A stretch of DNA of 64,000 nt from Bacilli bacterium (GCA_028693035.1 JAQUWE010000001.1:1-64000); one strand, 5' to 3'. Shown: positions 1 through 8,422, counted from the stretch's first letter. Numbers and translations are program-made. Notes: generated by a model from the sequence alone, not told the origin.

Positions 1-2
1 AA

Positions 3-62
3 CAATTTGTTCCTTACTACAAAGACAAACTTTATACACCTAATGTTGTTAGATATATTTAA
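3..62 (+). CDS. possible C-terminal end of a gene entering from the left edge
   Basis: An open frame runs from the window edge to TAA at 60-62 and would give a 19-residue tail ending VVRYI. A shared terminator lies about 90 bases downstream. The composition looks protein-like but the piece is too short to identify, so it may be chance. Confidence 0.25.
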   Translation, partial: QFVPYYKDKLYTPNVVRYI

Positions 63-150
63 ATTTTATAAAACAAAAAGTTTTCAAGATTTTACTTTAA
101 ATCCCAAAAACTCTTTACACAAACAAAAATTTCTTTAAAAAAATAAAATA

Positions 151-175
151 AAAAAGAGATGATTTTTCTCTTTTT
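151..175. terminator. bidirectional terminator
   Basis: The 9-bp stem 151-159/167-175 (AAAAAGAGA / TCTCTTTTT) has a 7-nt loop and T-rich flanks on both strands. It lies 3' of the phosphoesterase gene on the minus strand and downstream of the possible gene tail on the plus strand. Confidence 0.75.
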
Positions 176-179
176 GTCT

Positions 180-725
180 TTATTCTTCTACATGTATTTG
201 ATCAATGACATCTCCGTTGGTAGAGAAAATGGTAAAGATTTTATCTTCATATACCGCATAACTTGCTTTACTATTATTTCTTGGTAGTGAAATAGATCCT
301 ACACAAATATAAATCATATCTTCTTTTATAATATAGGGAATATGTTCATGACCATAAATAAGAATACCATTTTTATTAAATTTTTTATGATTCTCTTTAT
401 TGTATAAGTGACCATGTGTACAGTAAATATCTAAACCATCTACACAAAGAAGTGTGTAGGAATCAGCAATAGGAAAATCACTATTTTTAATATCAACATC
501 AGAATCACAATTTCCTCTTACCCCTATTATTTTTTCTTTATAGGTACTTAAAAAATCTAAAACAGAATTGCTTTCTATTTTTTTATGATTGGGAAAGGTA
601 GGTCCTGTATAGTATAAATCTCCTAAAACAACAATTTTATCAAAATTTTCTTTTTCTTCTACTTTTCTAATATAATCTAAATTTTCTGTAATACCATGGA
701 CATCAGATAAAAATAATATTTTCAT
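180..725 (-). CDS. YfcE/MJ0936-family metallophosphoesterase
   Basis: This 181-residue protein is a calcineurin-like phosphoesterase. The metal ligands appear in family order: D8-x-H10, G35-D36, G71-N72, H104-G-H106 and G125-H126-E-H128. There is no signal peptide, so it should be cytoplasmic and act on phosphodiesters. The physiological substrate of YfcE-type enzymes is not settled. It starts 13 bases after the zinc-ribbon membrane protein and is probably the last gene of the operon that begins at 3592. The terminator at 151-175 follows directly. The family call is secure; the role is unknown. Confidence 0.9.
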   Translation of the reverse strand: MKILFLSDVHGITENLDYIRKVEEKENFDKIVVLGDLYYTGPTFPNHKKIESNSVLDFLSTYKEKIIGVRGNCDSDVDIKNSDFPIADSYTLLCVDGLDIYCTHGHLYNKENHKKFNKNGILIYGHEHIPYIIKEDMIYICVGSISLPRNNSKASYAVYEDKIFTIFSTNGDVIDQIHVEE

Positions 726-738
726 TTAACCACTCCTT

Positions 739-1404
739 TTATACATGAAATCTTCTTTTAATTTCTGTAAGCACTTGTTCTTTTTGTAAGAAAAACAATC
801 CTAGTAAGACAAGTGTATTAAAAAACACACAAATAAGAGAAGGAATATCCGTACTCACAATTGAGAAAAGTAAAAATAGTAAAGGAATAAGCCCTAAAAT
901 ACCAATCACCAAATAATAAATAAGGTATTCACTAATATAAATATTCATAATGGTAACCACAATCGCCATTTCTGTACTACCTACTAGGCAAATAATAGGG
1001 ATCGCAAAAGATAAAGACCAACCTCTATACCCTGTGATAGTATCCCACAGAATAGAAAGAAGAGACAGTACCAAAACATAAAGAAAAGTAATTCTTGGCA
1101 TATTGTCATAATACGTAAGTGCGATTTTTAAAATAAGTAAAAAACAGACAACACCAAGAAAAACAAGGAAACTAAAGCGACTTTGTGGTAATAATAAAAT
1201 ATTGATTAAAACACTTATAACAGTAACAGAAGCACATATGAAATATAAAAATTTAAAGAATTTATGATACTTCTTATAAATGGTAGGCACATAGGGAAAT
1301 ACTTCTGCCCCAGGCATCTCTATATCGATTAGATTGCTTTGACAAAGGGGACAAAACTCTTCCTTTGTTGCAACATCTAAATGACATTTATCACAATGTT
1401 TCAT
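739..1404 (-). CDS. zinc-ribbon membrane protein, DUF6320-like
   Basis: The N-terminus carries two CxxC pairs (C4/C7 and C18/C21) that form a zinc ribbon. About five to six hydrophobic membrane segments follow, between roughly residues 50 and 215. The arrangement resembles DUF6320 proteins, which I recall as neighbours of condensation-type acyltransferases in Bacillota. The gene lies 3 bases downstream of the acyltransferase, so the two are almost certainly co-transcribed. It has no enzymatic motif that I recognise. A role as membrane partner of the acyltransferase is inference from position only. Confidence 0.7.
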   Translation of the reverse strand: MKHCDKCHLDVATKEEFCPLCQSNLIDIEMPGAEVFPYVPTIYKKYHKFFKFLYFICASVTVISVLINILLLPQSRFSFLVFLGVVCFLLILKIALTYYDNMPRITFLYVLVLSLLSILWDTITGYRGWSLSFAIPIICLVGSTEMAIVVTIMNIYISEYLIYYLVIGILGLIPLLFLLFSIVSTDIPSLICVFFNTLVLLGLFFLQKEQVLTEIKRRFHV

Positions 1405-1407
1405 GGT

Positions 1408-2676
1408 TTACTCCTCTCTAGGATTTGTTACCAAAGTAACAGGAATTCCAAGTGTCGTAAGGGTTCTAAAAAATTCTTTCATCACTTCTGTATCTACAAA
1501 AGCAGATGTAAAGGAAACCACAAGCATATTTTGGTAGGAACAAAGGGCCATTTGTGTTTTCCCAGTACTTACAAGAACATCAAATAGTCTGACATGGTGT
1601 CTATATTGTACAGGTACATCTATTTTTCCTAGATTGGTAACCACAGTTGTACTTTTTTTACCTGTTATATAAGCGGCAATTTTTAACACCCAATTTTTTA
1701 AGAACAAAGGGGTTAATCTTGCGACAAAGTTTCTTTCTAAATGAGAGTATTCATTCATTTTTGCTTCTACATTTTTAGGACTTAATTCTTTTTCAAATGA
1801 TTTATTAACCATTTTTATAATATCATCAAGTTCTATCTTTTTCTTTTTAAAAGTACTTTTGATGTCTACTGTACAAAAGAAATTACGTGCGGAAGCAGAG
1901 TGAAAGAATTTTCTTAAATTGACTGGTAACATAATAGATACCGTTTGCTCTTTTTCTGTCTCCTGCATATTTTTGTAGATAGAATATACATAAACAGCTG
2001 TAATAAAACTGGTTAAAGTTGAATGATGTTGATGAGCAAGTGCAAGTACTTTATCCACATCCATTTGTCCTTCGACAATATTCAAATATCCTTTTTTTAC
2101 TCTTTCTCCCTTAAAGTGATAGACTTTTTCTTTTTTATTATGTTTGATATTTCTTGTCTTTTTATAATATTTTTTAAAACTATCATCCATTTTCTCATAA
2201 GAAGAAGCATCATATCCTACTTCTATTGGTTCGTGCTGATATTCTTCTTTATATTTTTCTGACAAATAATAACTTAAAATAGTTTTTAAAAAAGATAAAG
2301 CACCTGTCCCATCTGCAAGAGCGTGATAGATTTCTAAATTGATTCTTTTGTCATAATACTGAATTCTAAACAATAGTTTACGGCTACTTTTTCGGTAAAT
2401 AGGACTGCAAGGGGGAATTTTCTCTTCCTTTACAATGGGTCTTTTATGTGTAGATTCTAAATAATACCAAAAGAATCCTCTTTTTAATACCACTTGGAAT
2501 TCAGGAAATTGTTTAAGGGTTTTTGTGACTGCACTTTCTAAAATAACAGGATCTACTTTTTCATAAAGTTCGCAAGCAAAACGAAAAACGCGAGGATCTT
2601 TTCTGGTACTCGTAGGGGGAAATATTTTAGCTGCATTATCTAATTCATACCATTTACTTTTGTCTTTTCTGTTCAT
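1408..2676 (-). CDS. condensation-type O-acyltransferase (alcohol acetyltransferase-like)
   Basis: The protein belongs to the CoA-dependent acyltransferase/condensation superfamily. The catalytic motif HALADGT is visible, corresponding to H-x-x-x-D-G with H at about residue 118 and D at 122. Its length (422 residues) suits alcohol acetyltransferase-like members. I start at the fourth codon of the longer frame because AAGGAG then lies 9 bases upstream; the first ATG abuts that site. The gene overlaps the upstream hydrolase by 23 bases. Together they look like a lipid or ester synthesis and hydrolysis pair. The substrate cannot be told from sequence. Confidence 0.75.
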   Translation of the reverse strand: MNRKDKSKWYELDNAAKIFPPTSTRKDPRVFRFACELYEKVDPVILESAVTKTLKQFPEFQVVLKRGFFWYYLESTHKRPIVKEEKIPPCSPIYRKSSRKLLFRIQYYDKRINLEIYHALADGTGALSFLKTILSYYLSEKYKEEYQHEPIEVGYDASSYEKMDDSFKKYYKKTRNIKHNKKEKVYHFKGERVKKGYLNIVEGQMDVDKVLALAHQHHSTLTSFITAVYVYSIYKNMQETEKEQTVSIMLPVNLRKFFHSASARNFFCTVDIKSTFKKKKIELDDIIKMVNKSFEKELSPKNVEAKMNEYSHLERNFVARLTPLFLKNWVLKIAAYITGKKSTTVVTNLGKIDVPVQYRHHVRLFDVLVSTGKTQMALCSYQNMLVVSFTSAFVDTEVMKEFFRTLTTLGIPVTLVTNPREE

Positions 2677-3592
2677 TGAATGCATCTCCTTTTAAGAAAT
2701 GTTTTATATAAGTATATGCCTTTTTATTGGCTTTTGGAAATAATGAATAATTAAAGAAACCATGTACAGTATCAATACGGTGTATTTCAGCGTAATTGCC
2801 AGCTTCCTTTAATTTGTACCCATATGCCTCTCCTTCGTCTCTAAGAGGGTCGTGCTGGGCTGTTATCAGTAAAGTTGCAGGTTGTCTTGTCGCATCCTCT
2901 ACAAGCAGGGGTGCCATATAAGGGTCTTTGACATCTCTTATATCTTTTTTATATAAATTTACGTACGTTACAATGTCTTTGGCTGTCAGAAGGTAATCTT
3001 CTCCTTTTGTACTAATAGAAGGAAAAGGAGAACTTTCTGTGTGATTGTTGTGCGTTACTGGATATAGTAAAATTTGTTTTTCTACCTTAAATTCTCCACG
3101 ATCACGTGCTAACAAAGAAACAGACGCTGCTAGATTTCCACCAGCACTATCTCCTATTAAAGTAATTTTAGAAGAGGGAACCTGCAAAATATCTGTTTCT
3201 GTGAAGAATTTCTTAGTCACTTCATAACAGTCTTCCAATCCAAGTGGGAAAGGATATTCTGGTGCCAAACGGTATTCTACGGAAATTACAATTTGATTGG
3301 TTTCTTTTGCTAAGGTACGACAGGTTTTGTGATAACTTTCCACATTGCCATAAACCCAGCCCCCTCCATGAAAGAAAATAAGTAACCCTTCTCCTTCTTC
3401 TTTGGGATAAAAAATACGAATTGGAATTTCTCTATCTTCTAAGGCAACATTTGCATCTACAGTTTTTCCTAAGAATTTTAAATAATCTAAATGAATTATT
3501 TCATACATTTTCCTTTGTTTTTGATATTCTTTTTCAATATCTACGGAAACAGATGAAATAGCTTTTATTAAAAGGCGGGTTATTGTTTTCAT
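2654..3592 (-). CDS. alpha/beta hydrolase of the hormone-sensitive-lipase family
   Basis: This 312-residue protein shows the HGGGW oxyanion motif at 75-79, the nucleophile elbow GDSAGG with S149, and likely partners D248 (HDPLRDEG) and H277 (VHGF). It should hydrolyse short-chain esters. It has no convincing signal peptide. It is the first gene of a four-gene minus-strand operon, preceded by a TATAAT-like -10 at 3615-3620 (minus strand) with a poor -35. Overlap with the downstream acyltransferase suggests coupled translation. The family is secure; the substrate is unknown. Confidence 0.88.
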   Translation of the reverse strand: MKTITRLLIKAISSVSVDIEKEYQKQRKMYEIIHLDYLKFLGKTVDANVALEDREIPIRIFYPKEEGEGLLIFFHGGGWVYGNVESYHKTCRTLAKETNQIVISVEYRLAPEYPFPLGLEDCYEVTKKFFTETDILQVPSSKITLIGDSAGGNLAASVSLLARDRGEFKVEKQILLYPVTHNNHTESSPFPSISTKGEDYLLTAKDIVTYVNLYKKDIRDVKDPYMAPLLVEDATRQPATLLITAQHDPLRDEGEAYGYKLKEAGNYAEIHRIDTVHGFFNYSLFPKANKKAYTYIKHFLKGDAFNEQKRQK

Positions 3593-3663
3593 ACTATTCT
3601 TCCATTCTATCTTTATTATACCCTATATTGCACTTATTCATAAAACTTTTTTTGGAATAAAAA

Positions 3664-3685
3664 AAGTCTTTATTTAAAAAGACTT
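3664..3685 (-). terminator. terminator after the signal-peptidase-like gene
   Basis: The stem AAGTCTTT/AAAGACTT (3664-3671/3678-3685) has a 6-nt loop. A run of Ts follows when read on the minus strand. Confidence 0.75.
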
Positions 3686-3697
3686 CTTTTTCTATGT

Positions 3698-4156
3698 TTA
3701 AACTCTTTTATTATAAACAAAAGCAAAATAACTTAGAACAAAAATACTAACCATAACAAATGTCCAAGGTTCTGTAAGTTGAAAGAAAACATTCCCTATT
3801 TTAGGAAGAATTTGTATAACAGTTCCAGTGATTCTATGGGCTTCAATGGTCTGTTCGTTACCTAAATAAGTTTCCTTTACAGTAATTTGATTGCCATCAA
3901 TACGGGTTATTTGTCTAATGTTTTCAGATCCTGATAAAGTAAAACTTACAAGGTCACCTTTTTCAAAACCTTTTTTTTCATTGATTATGACTGCATCCCC
4001 TTTTAAAATTTCAGGACGCATACTTTCACTTGAAATCGCTAAAAATTTGTAAGGACCAAAGCTTACATAATCTACTTTCATAATGTATTTAAAGAAACAA
4101 AAATATCCTATAATAAAAATAACAAGACAAATGAGTACATTTAATACTTTTTTCAT
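3698..4156 (-). CDS. signal peptidase I-like protein (SipW/S26B type), possibly inactive
   Basis: This 152-residue protein has an N-terminal membrane helix (about 5-22), the catalytic Ser-Met pair of SipW/ER-type signal peptidases at S45-M46 followed by RPEILKGD, and a second membrane helix near the C-terminus (about 130-147). SipW-type enzymes use a histidine in a T-H-R-I motif as general base. The aligned stretch here reads Q-I-T-R-I, with Thr84 where His is expected. An A-H-R-I at 106-109 occurs too late to align simply. It may be a non-canonical or inactive peptidase. No SipW substrate such as TasA lies nearby. Confidence 0.65.
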   Translation of the reverse strand: MKKVLNVLICLVIFIIGYFCFFKYIMKVDYVSFGPYKFLAISSESMRPEILKGDAVIINEKKGFEKGDLVSFTLSGSENIRQITRIDGNQITVKETYLGNEQTIEAHRITGTVIQILPKIGNVFFQLTEPWTFVMVSIFVLSYFAFVYNKRV

Positions 4157-4223
4157 TTCATTTCCTTCTTTCCTTACTTCATTATATCATATTCTAAAAT
4201 TCTTATATTTTATTTTCTATATA

Positions 4224-4298
4224 TGGTATTCACGAGGAGAATCGAACTCCTATCTTTCCCTTCGGAGGGGAATACTCTATCCATTGAGATACGTGAAT
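4224..4298 (-). tRNA. tRNA-Arg(CCG)
   Basis: Read on the minus strand, the acceptor is ATTCACG/CGTGAAT (7 bp) with discriminator A and an encoded CCA. The anticodon loop is CTCCGAA, giving anticodon CCG. The anticodon stem is TTCCC/GGGAA and the T arm is AGGAG-TTCGATT-CTCCT. The D arm has a T10/T25 mismatch in place of the usual G-C. It decodes CGG, a rare codon in AT-rich genomes. Confidence 0.93.
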
Positions 4299-4356
4299 AT
4301 ATGCTTATTATATAAAATATATCTAGTTTTGACAAGTAATGTCTTTGGCAAATAAA

Positions 4357-4380
4357 AAACTGTATGTGGTTATACAGTTT
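4357..4380 (-). terminator. terminator of the zinc-ribbon gene
   Basis: The stem AAACTGTAT/ATACAGTTT has a 6-nt loop and a T run on the minus strand. It follows the stop codon of the gene at 4392-4580. Confidence 0.8.
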
Positions 4381-4391
4381 CTTATAAAATA

Positions 4392-4580
4392 CTAGCTATC
4401 ATATCTATTTTTTTTATTGTTTGCTTCTTTTTTAGCTTTACGACATTCTGGACATGCTTTCGGCATGTTTTGAAAATTCATCTCTTTATAAAAGAGTTGA
4501 TCTTTCACACTGTGGATAAATGGTTTTTTACAATCTCTACAAATGATTTCAATATCCTTTAATTCCTCTTCGTTTTCCAT
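4392..4580 (-). CDS. small zinc-ribbon protein (zf-trcl type)
   Basis: This 62-residue protein carries two Cys pairs (CRDC and CPECRK) separated by F-x-x-x-M-N-F-x-N-M-P-K. This is the pattern of the probable zinc-binding family (zf-trcl) found in many Bacillota. The C-terminus is basic. It may bind nucleic acid or a protein partner, but no function is established. It is a single gene with a good AGGAGG site upstream and its own terminator. Confidence 0.8.
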   Translation of the reverse strand: MENEEELKDIEIICRDCKKPFIHSVKDQLFYKEMNFQNMPKACPECRKAKKEANNKKNRYDS

Positions 4581-4904
4581 ATAGGACCTCCTTTTTAAAT
4601 TTGATTTAATTCTTATTTGGAGATGCTATTAGGAACATACGAAATAATTTTTAAATCAAACACAATCTATTATACATTCTATAGATATGCAAATAGAGAA
4701 TAAAAGATACCATTTTTTTATCTTTTCTACTATTTATATCTTATTCCTCTATATTATTGTTATTCTTTTGTATAAAGTAAGGAGTTAGAACCCTTACTTG
4801 GAATAGGTTTACCTTTAAAAGCCATAGTATTAGTAGGAATTGTTAGACTACATGTCTATTATAAAGCTTGTTTATTTGTGGGACAATAACCTTGAGGTGA
4901 AAAT
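4581..4904. other. 324-base intergenic stretch, no convincing gene
   Basis: No open frame here has both a good ribosome site and protein-like composition. A short inverted repeat (AAAAGAT/ATCTTTT at 4702-4708/4720-4726) is present but has no adjacent gene end. The right end holds the leader palindrome of the first XRE gene. Confidence 0.5.
4870..4891. promoter_or_regulatory. inverted repeat before XRE gene 1 (candidate operator)
   Basis: GTTTATT (4870-4876) and AATAACC (4885-4891) form an imperfect inverted repeat, 2 bases before the site GAGGTGAAA. A similar repeat at the same position precedes the paralogous gene at 5462. It could be an autoregulatory operator or an mRNA hairpin near the ribosome site. 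Confidence 0.45.
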
Positions 4905-5150
4905 ATGACTAATAGTAAAACTTACAATATTTACAATGTAATTGGAAAGAATATAAAAAAATATAGAAAACTACAAGGTATGACACAAAGAGAACTTGCA
5001 GAATCTCTACTACTTAGTGACAGTTTTATCGCAAAATTAGAATCGATTACACCACAGACACTATCTATTGATACTTTAGAACTTATCGCAAAAAAACTAA
5101 AAGCACCTATTACAAGCTTTTTTGATGAAAATGTGATGAAAGAAAAATAA
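4905..5150 (+). CDS. small XRE-family HTH regulator 1
   Basis: This 81-residue protein is nearly all helix-turn-helix. Residues about 13-70 match the Cro/C1 fold, with GKNIKKYRKLQGMTQRELAESL as helices 1-2 and SDSFIAKLES as the recognition region. The ribosome site GAGGTGAAA lies 4 bases before ATG. It is a clear paralogue of the protein at 5462-5716: both begin MTNSK and share IKKYRKL...MTQ. No effector domain or toxin partner is adjacent. Targets are unknown; self-regulation through the leader palindrome is plausible. Confidence 0.88.
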   Translation: MTNSKTYNIYNVIGKNIKKYRKLQGMTQRELAESLLLSDSFIAKLESITPQTLSIDTLELIAKKLKAPITSFFDENVMKEK

Positions 5151-5169
5151 GAGTATTTTTATAACTCTT
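5149..5169. terminator. terminator between convergent XRE genes
   Basis: The stem AAGAGT/ACTCTT (5149-5154/5164-5169) overlaps the stop of gene 1 and is followed by a T run on the plus strand. Confidence 0.6.
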
Positions 5170-5368
5170 TATTTTTTTGATAAAAAAGATCATCTGGCTT
5201 ACTTTCTAAAATAGAGGCTATTTGAATAGCCATATCATAATACAGTCTTCTTCTTTTATTTTCTATTTTCCAATAATAAGAAGAGGTTATTTTTAGTCTT
5301 TTGGATATTTCACAAATAGTCAATCCCTTTTTCTTTCTCATTTTCTTTAAATTAGTTGTTGAATACAT
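5159..5368 (-). CDS. small XRE-family HTH regulator 2
   Basis: This is a single HTH domain (LKKMRKKKGLTICEISKRL, then the recognition helix region SSYYWKIENKRRR). I start at codon 10 of the longer frame because AGGGTGATAAAG lies directly before that ATG, giving 69 residues. It is read towards gene 1 and away from gene 3. It is more distant from those two than they are from each other. Its target is unknown. Confidence 0.85.
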   Translation of the reverse strand: MYSTTNLKKMRKKKGLTICEISKRLKITSSYYWKIENKRRRLYYDMAIQIASILESKPDDLFYQKNKEL

Positions 5369-5423
5369 CTTTATCACCCTATTATGATTATACATTTTTA
5401 TGTATTATTAGTCCATGTTTTTG

Positions 5424-5450
5424 ACGTTTATTTTATGAGAAAATAGACGT
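5424..5450. promoter_or_regulatory. inverted repeat before XRE gene 3 (candidate operator)
   Basis: ACGTTTATTTT (5424-5434) and AAAATAGACGT (5440-5450) pair at 10 of 11 positions around a 5-base spacer. The repeat directly abuts the ribosome site GAGGTGAAA and lies in the gap between the divergent XRE genes 2 and 3. Confidence 0.55.
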
Positions 5451-5461
5451 GAGGTGAAAGT

Positions 5462-5716
5462 ATGACAAATAGCAAACAATACTGGAAACAAGTGATTGGA
5501 GCAAATATAAAGAAATATCGCAAGCTAAAAAAGATGACACAGGCTTCTTTAGCAGAAGCCATTGATTGTAGTGAAAATATGATTGCGAAAGTAGAAAGTA
5601 AGACAAAACAAGGATTTTCTTTTGATCTTTTACTAAATATATCTAATGTTTTAGAAATTTCTTTACATCAATTATATGATACCTCTATTTTAGAGGAAAA
5701 CAAAAAAGACAAGTAA
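5462..5716 (+). CDS. small XRE-family HTH regulator 3 (paralogue of regulator 1)
   Basis: This 84-residue protein has an HTH at about residues 12-70 (GANIKKYRKLKKMTQASLAEAI, then CSENMIAKVES). It resembles regulator 1 in N-terminus, leader palindrome and ribosome site, so the pair probably arose by duplication. It is convergent with typA, sharing a terminator whose stem contains its stop codon. It has no sensor domain. Confidence 0.88.
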   Translation: MTNSKQYWKQVIGANIKKYRKLKKMTQASLAEAIDCSENMIAKVESKTKQGFSFDLLLNISNVLEISLHQLYDTSILEENKKDK

Positions 5717-5729
5717 ATGCTTGTCTTTT
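5704..5729. terminator. shared terminator of XRE gene 3 and typA
   Basis: The perfect 10-bp stem AAAAGACAAG/CTTGTCTTTT has a 6-nt loop and overlaps the stop codons of both convergent genes. Confidence 0.85.
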
Positions 5730-7539
5730 AATTACGTCCACCTTTTTTCTTACGTTCGTTAGTATTTAAGATTTTTTTACGAAGACGGAATCCTTCTGGC
5801 GTTACTTCGACTAATTCATCACTATTGATATAGTCTAAGCAAGCTTCTAATGACATAATTCTTGGTCTTTTTAATACAACTGTATGATCTTTACCAGAAC
5901 TTCTTGTGTTGGTAAGGTTCTTTCCTTTTACAACATTAACAGCTAAATCATTATCTTGTGTATGTTCTCCAACAACCATACCTTCATATACTTCGGTACC
6001 TGGTTCAATAAACATAGTACCACGGTCTTCAAGACCTCCTAATGCATATGCGGTTGCTTTACCGTTTTCCATAGAAACAAGTACACCAAGTTTTCTCTCC
6101 CCAACTGTCATACCTGCCATTTTACGATATTCTTTATAGGTATGGTTCATAATACCATATCCTTTAGTAATTGTCATAAATTCTGTTGAGAAACCAATAA
6201 GTCCACGTGATGGGATTGTATAGTGAAGACGTACTTGGTTTTCGTGATTGACCATGTTATCCATATTTCCTTCACGTTTTCCAAGTGCTTCAATAACACT
6301 TCCTACATATTCTTCTGGTACATCAATTTGTAATTCTTCATATGGTTCACAAGTGATACCATCGATTTCTTTTTTAATAACTCTAGGTTTTGATACTTCT
6401 AATTCAAATCCTTCTCTTCTCATATTTTCAATTAAAATAGATAAGTGAAGTTCACCACGTCCAGATACTAAGAAAGATTCTGCATCGTTGGCTTCTATTT
6501 TTAAGGAAACATCTCTTTCCGTTTCTTTATAAAGTCTTTCTTCTATTTTACGGATTGTAACAATTTTACCTTCACGTCCTACAAAAGGACTGCTGTTACT
6601 ACCAAATGTCATTTGTAAGGTAGGTTCATCAATTCTAAGTAGAGGAAGTGCTTCTTCTTTACCTACTGTACAAACAGTCTCTCCTACTTCAATATCAGGA
6701 AGTCCTGCAATAGCAATAATATCTCCTGCACTTGCACTTTCTATTTCAATTCTTTTAAGTCCTAAATATCCATAGATTTTAGCAATTCTAAAACTTTTAG
6801 TAGTTCCGTCACGACGTACGCAAGAAACCATTTCATTTAGTTTAACAGATCCTCTTGTAACACGACCTACACCAATTCTTCCTACAAAATCATTGTAGTC
6901 TAAAAGGGCTGGTTGGAATTGTAATCCACCATCTGCTTCTACATTAGGAGCTGGGATATATTCTAGAATGGTATCTAAAATAGGATCCATTGTTTCTTTT
7001 TGGGTCTCTAAATCGGCTTCAAAACTTGAAGTTCCACTTAAAGCAGAAGCATAGATAACTGGGAACTCTAATTGTTCTTCGTCTGCTCCTAATTCAATAA
7101 ATAAATCAAGTACTTCATCTACTACTGCAGTAGGACGCGCTGTTGGTTTATCTATTTTATTTACTACAACAATTGGTGTAACACCTGCCTCTAATGCTTT
7201 TTTCAAAACAAAACGAGTTTGTGGCATTGTACCTTCATAGGCATCCACGACTAAAATAACACCATCTACCATGTTCATGATACGTTCAACTTCTCCACCG
7301 AAATCAGCATGACCTGGGGTATCTAAAATATTGATACGTACATCTTTATAGTTAATTGCTGTTGTTTTAGCAAGAATGGTAATTCCTCTTTCTCTTTCGA
7401 TATCATTGGAATCCATAACTCTTTCGCCAATATCCTCATTGTCTCTAAATGTTCCTGACATTTTTAATAATTTATCCACAAGCGTTGTTTTCCCATGGTC
7501 AACGTGCGCTATAATGGCTACATTTCTTATTTCTTTCAT
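5728..7539 (-). CDS. typA: ribosome-associated GTPase TypA/BipA
   Basis: The length of 603 residues is normal for TypA/BipA. The GTPase motifs are present: AHVDHGKTTL (G1, about 11-20), RGITI (G2), DTPGHADFGGE (G3) and NKID (G4). Domains II, III and V and the family-specific C-terminal domain follow (YGIMNHTYKEYRKM). It binds the ribosome and aids assembly and growth under stress. It appears to be a single gene, convergent with XRE gene 3. Nothing unusual is seen. Confidence 0.97.
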   Translation of the reverse strand: MKEIRNVAIIAHVDHGKTTLVDKLLKMSGTFRDNEDIGERVMDSNDIERERGITILAKTTAINYKDVRINILDTPGHADFGGEVERIMNMVDGVILVVDAYEGTMPQTRFVLKKALEAGVTPIVVVNKIDKPTARPTAVVDEVLDLFIELGADEEQLEFPVIYASALSGTSSFEADLETQKETMDPILDTILEYIPAPNVEADGGLQFQPALLDYNDFVGRIGVGRVTRGSVKLNEMVSCVRRDGTTKSFRIAKIYGYLGLKRIEIESASAGDIIAIAGLPDIEVGETVCTVGKEEALPLLRIDEPTLQMTFGSNSSPFVGREGKIVTIRKIEERLYKETERDVSLKIEANDAESFLVSGRGELHLSILIENMRREGFELEVSKPRVIKKEIDGITCEPYEELQIDVPEEYVGSVIEALGKREGNMDNMVNHENQVRLHYTIPSRGLIGFSTEFMTITKGYGIMNHTYKEYRKMAGMTVGERKLGVLVSMENGKATAYALGGLEDRGTMFIEPGTEVYEGMVVGEHTQDNDLAVNVVKGKNLTNTRSSGKDHTVVLKRPRIMSLEACLDYINSDELVEVTPEGFRLRKKILNTNERKKKGGRN

Positions 7540-7646
7540 AATACACTTCCTCTTCGCCTAACGTATTATAGCACACTTCTTTTAAATTTGTAAATAAAAA
7601 AAGTATTTTGCAATACTTCTATTTTAATATGACAATTATTTTTATT

Positions 7647-8267
7647 TTACAAATGTTTATTTTTTTGTATTTTTTTATAGTGTTTATTGATCACTTCATC
7701 ATAAATTTCTTCACACACATATGCTTGTTTTTCTGTGTATAGGGGTGCTTGTACACCTGTTTTCATTTCTAAATATGCTAAGATTGTTGATAATTCATCG
7801 TAACATTCTGCACATTCTGTTTCTAAATATGGTGTTTCATTTCTATCTAGATCATCTTCAAAATTGTCTAAACTACCATATAATATATTAGATTGTTCAA
7901 GTGATTTTAGATTTGCAAATTCATAATCTTCTGTACGTTGACTCAATAATTTTTCAAACGCCGTAATTTTGTTTTCAAATTGAGACACTTGATTTTGTAA
8001 TTTTTCAATACCTTCTATATTTTGTTTCCCTTTTAAGATTTGCGTGAAGGTGCTAGCTCTTTCTTTAAAAGTGGATAATTCTTTATTATAAAAATCATCA
8101 TCGAAAAACTCTTCCTCTTCTAGTTCAGGTTGGTCTTCTAAATGTTTTAAAACAAAATTTAGTTGTTCCCATTCAAAAGGATCCACATTTCCTTTTAGTT
8201 CCATAATTGCTTTTTCATACAATTTTTTTCTTGTACTAATGTATACTTCGGTAGACGTTGTTCCCAT
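7647..8267 (-). CDS. acidic helical protein of unknown function (paralogue A)
   Basis: This 206-residue protein has no signal or membrane segment. It is rich in Glu/Asp and predicted helices, with a coiled-coil-like middle (about 60-115). It is clearly related to the next gene upstream: both carry V-D-x-F-E near residue 25, L-x-D-x-P-E-L-E near 50, and end near E-V-[IV]-N-x-H-Y. I recognise no known domain. Both have GAGGTG(G/A)A ribosome sites and face the same way. The tandem duplication suggests paired or complexed proteins; the function is unknown. Confidence 0.75.
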   Translation of the reverse strand: MGTTSTEVYISTRKKLYEKAIMELKGNVDPFEWEQLNFVLKHLEDQPELEEEEFFDDDFYNKELSTFKERASTFTQILKGKQNIEGIEKLQNQVSQFENKITAFEKLLSQRTEDYEFANLKSLEQSNILYGSLDNFEDDLDRNETPYLETECAECYDELSTILAYLEMKTGVQAPLYTEKQAYVCEEIYDEVINKHYKKIQKNKHL

Positions 8268-8422
8268 TCTTTCACCTCATATTACATAAAATAACACTGT
8301 TTTTTAAATATGTCAAATGATATCGCATAGTTCGTTAAAAAGAATAACTTTATTCAAAAAAACATATAGATTTTCCTATATGTTTTTAGATACAATATTT
8401 TCATTTTTATAAATAATGGCTT

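Noticed and set aside
1381..1587. Plus-strand open frame antisense to the acyltransferase gene
   Set aside because: No ribosome site, unlikely composition, and the minus-strand frame has clear motifs; it is a shadow.
4701..4726. AAAAGAT/ATCTTTT inverted repeat as a terminator
   Set aside because: No gene ends near it on either strand and the stem is only 7 bp with a loop of 11.
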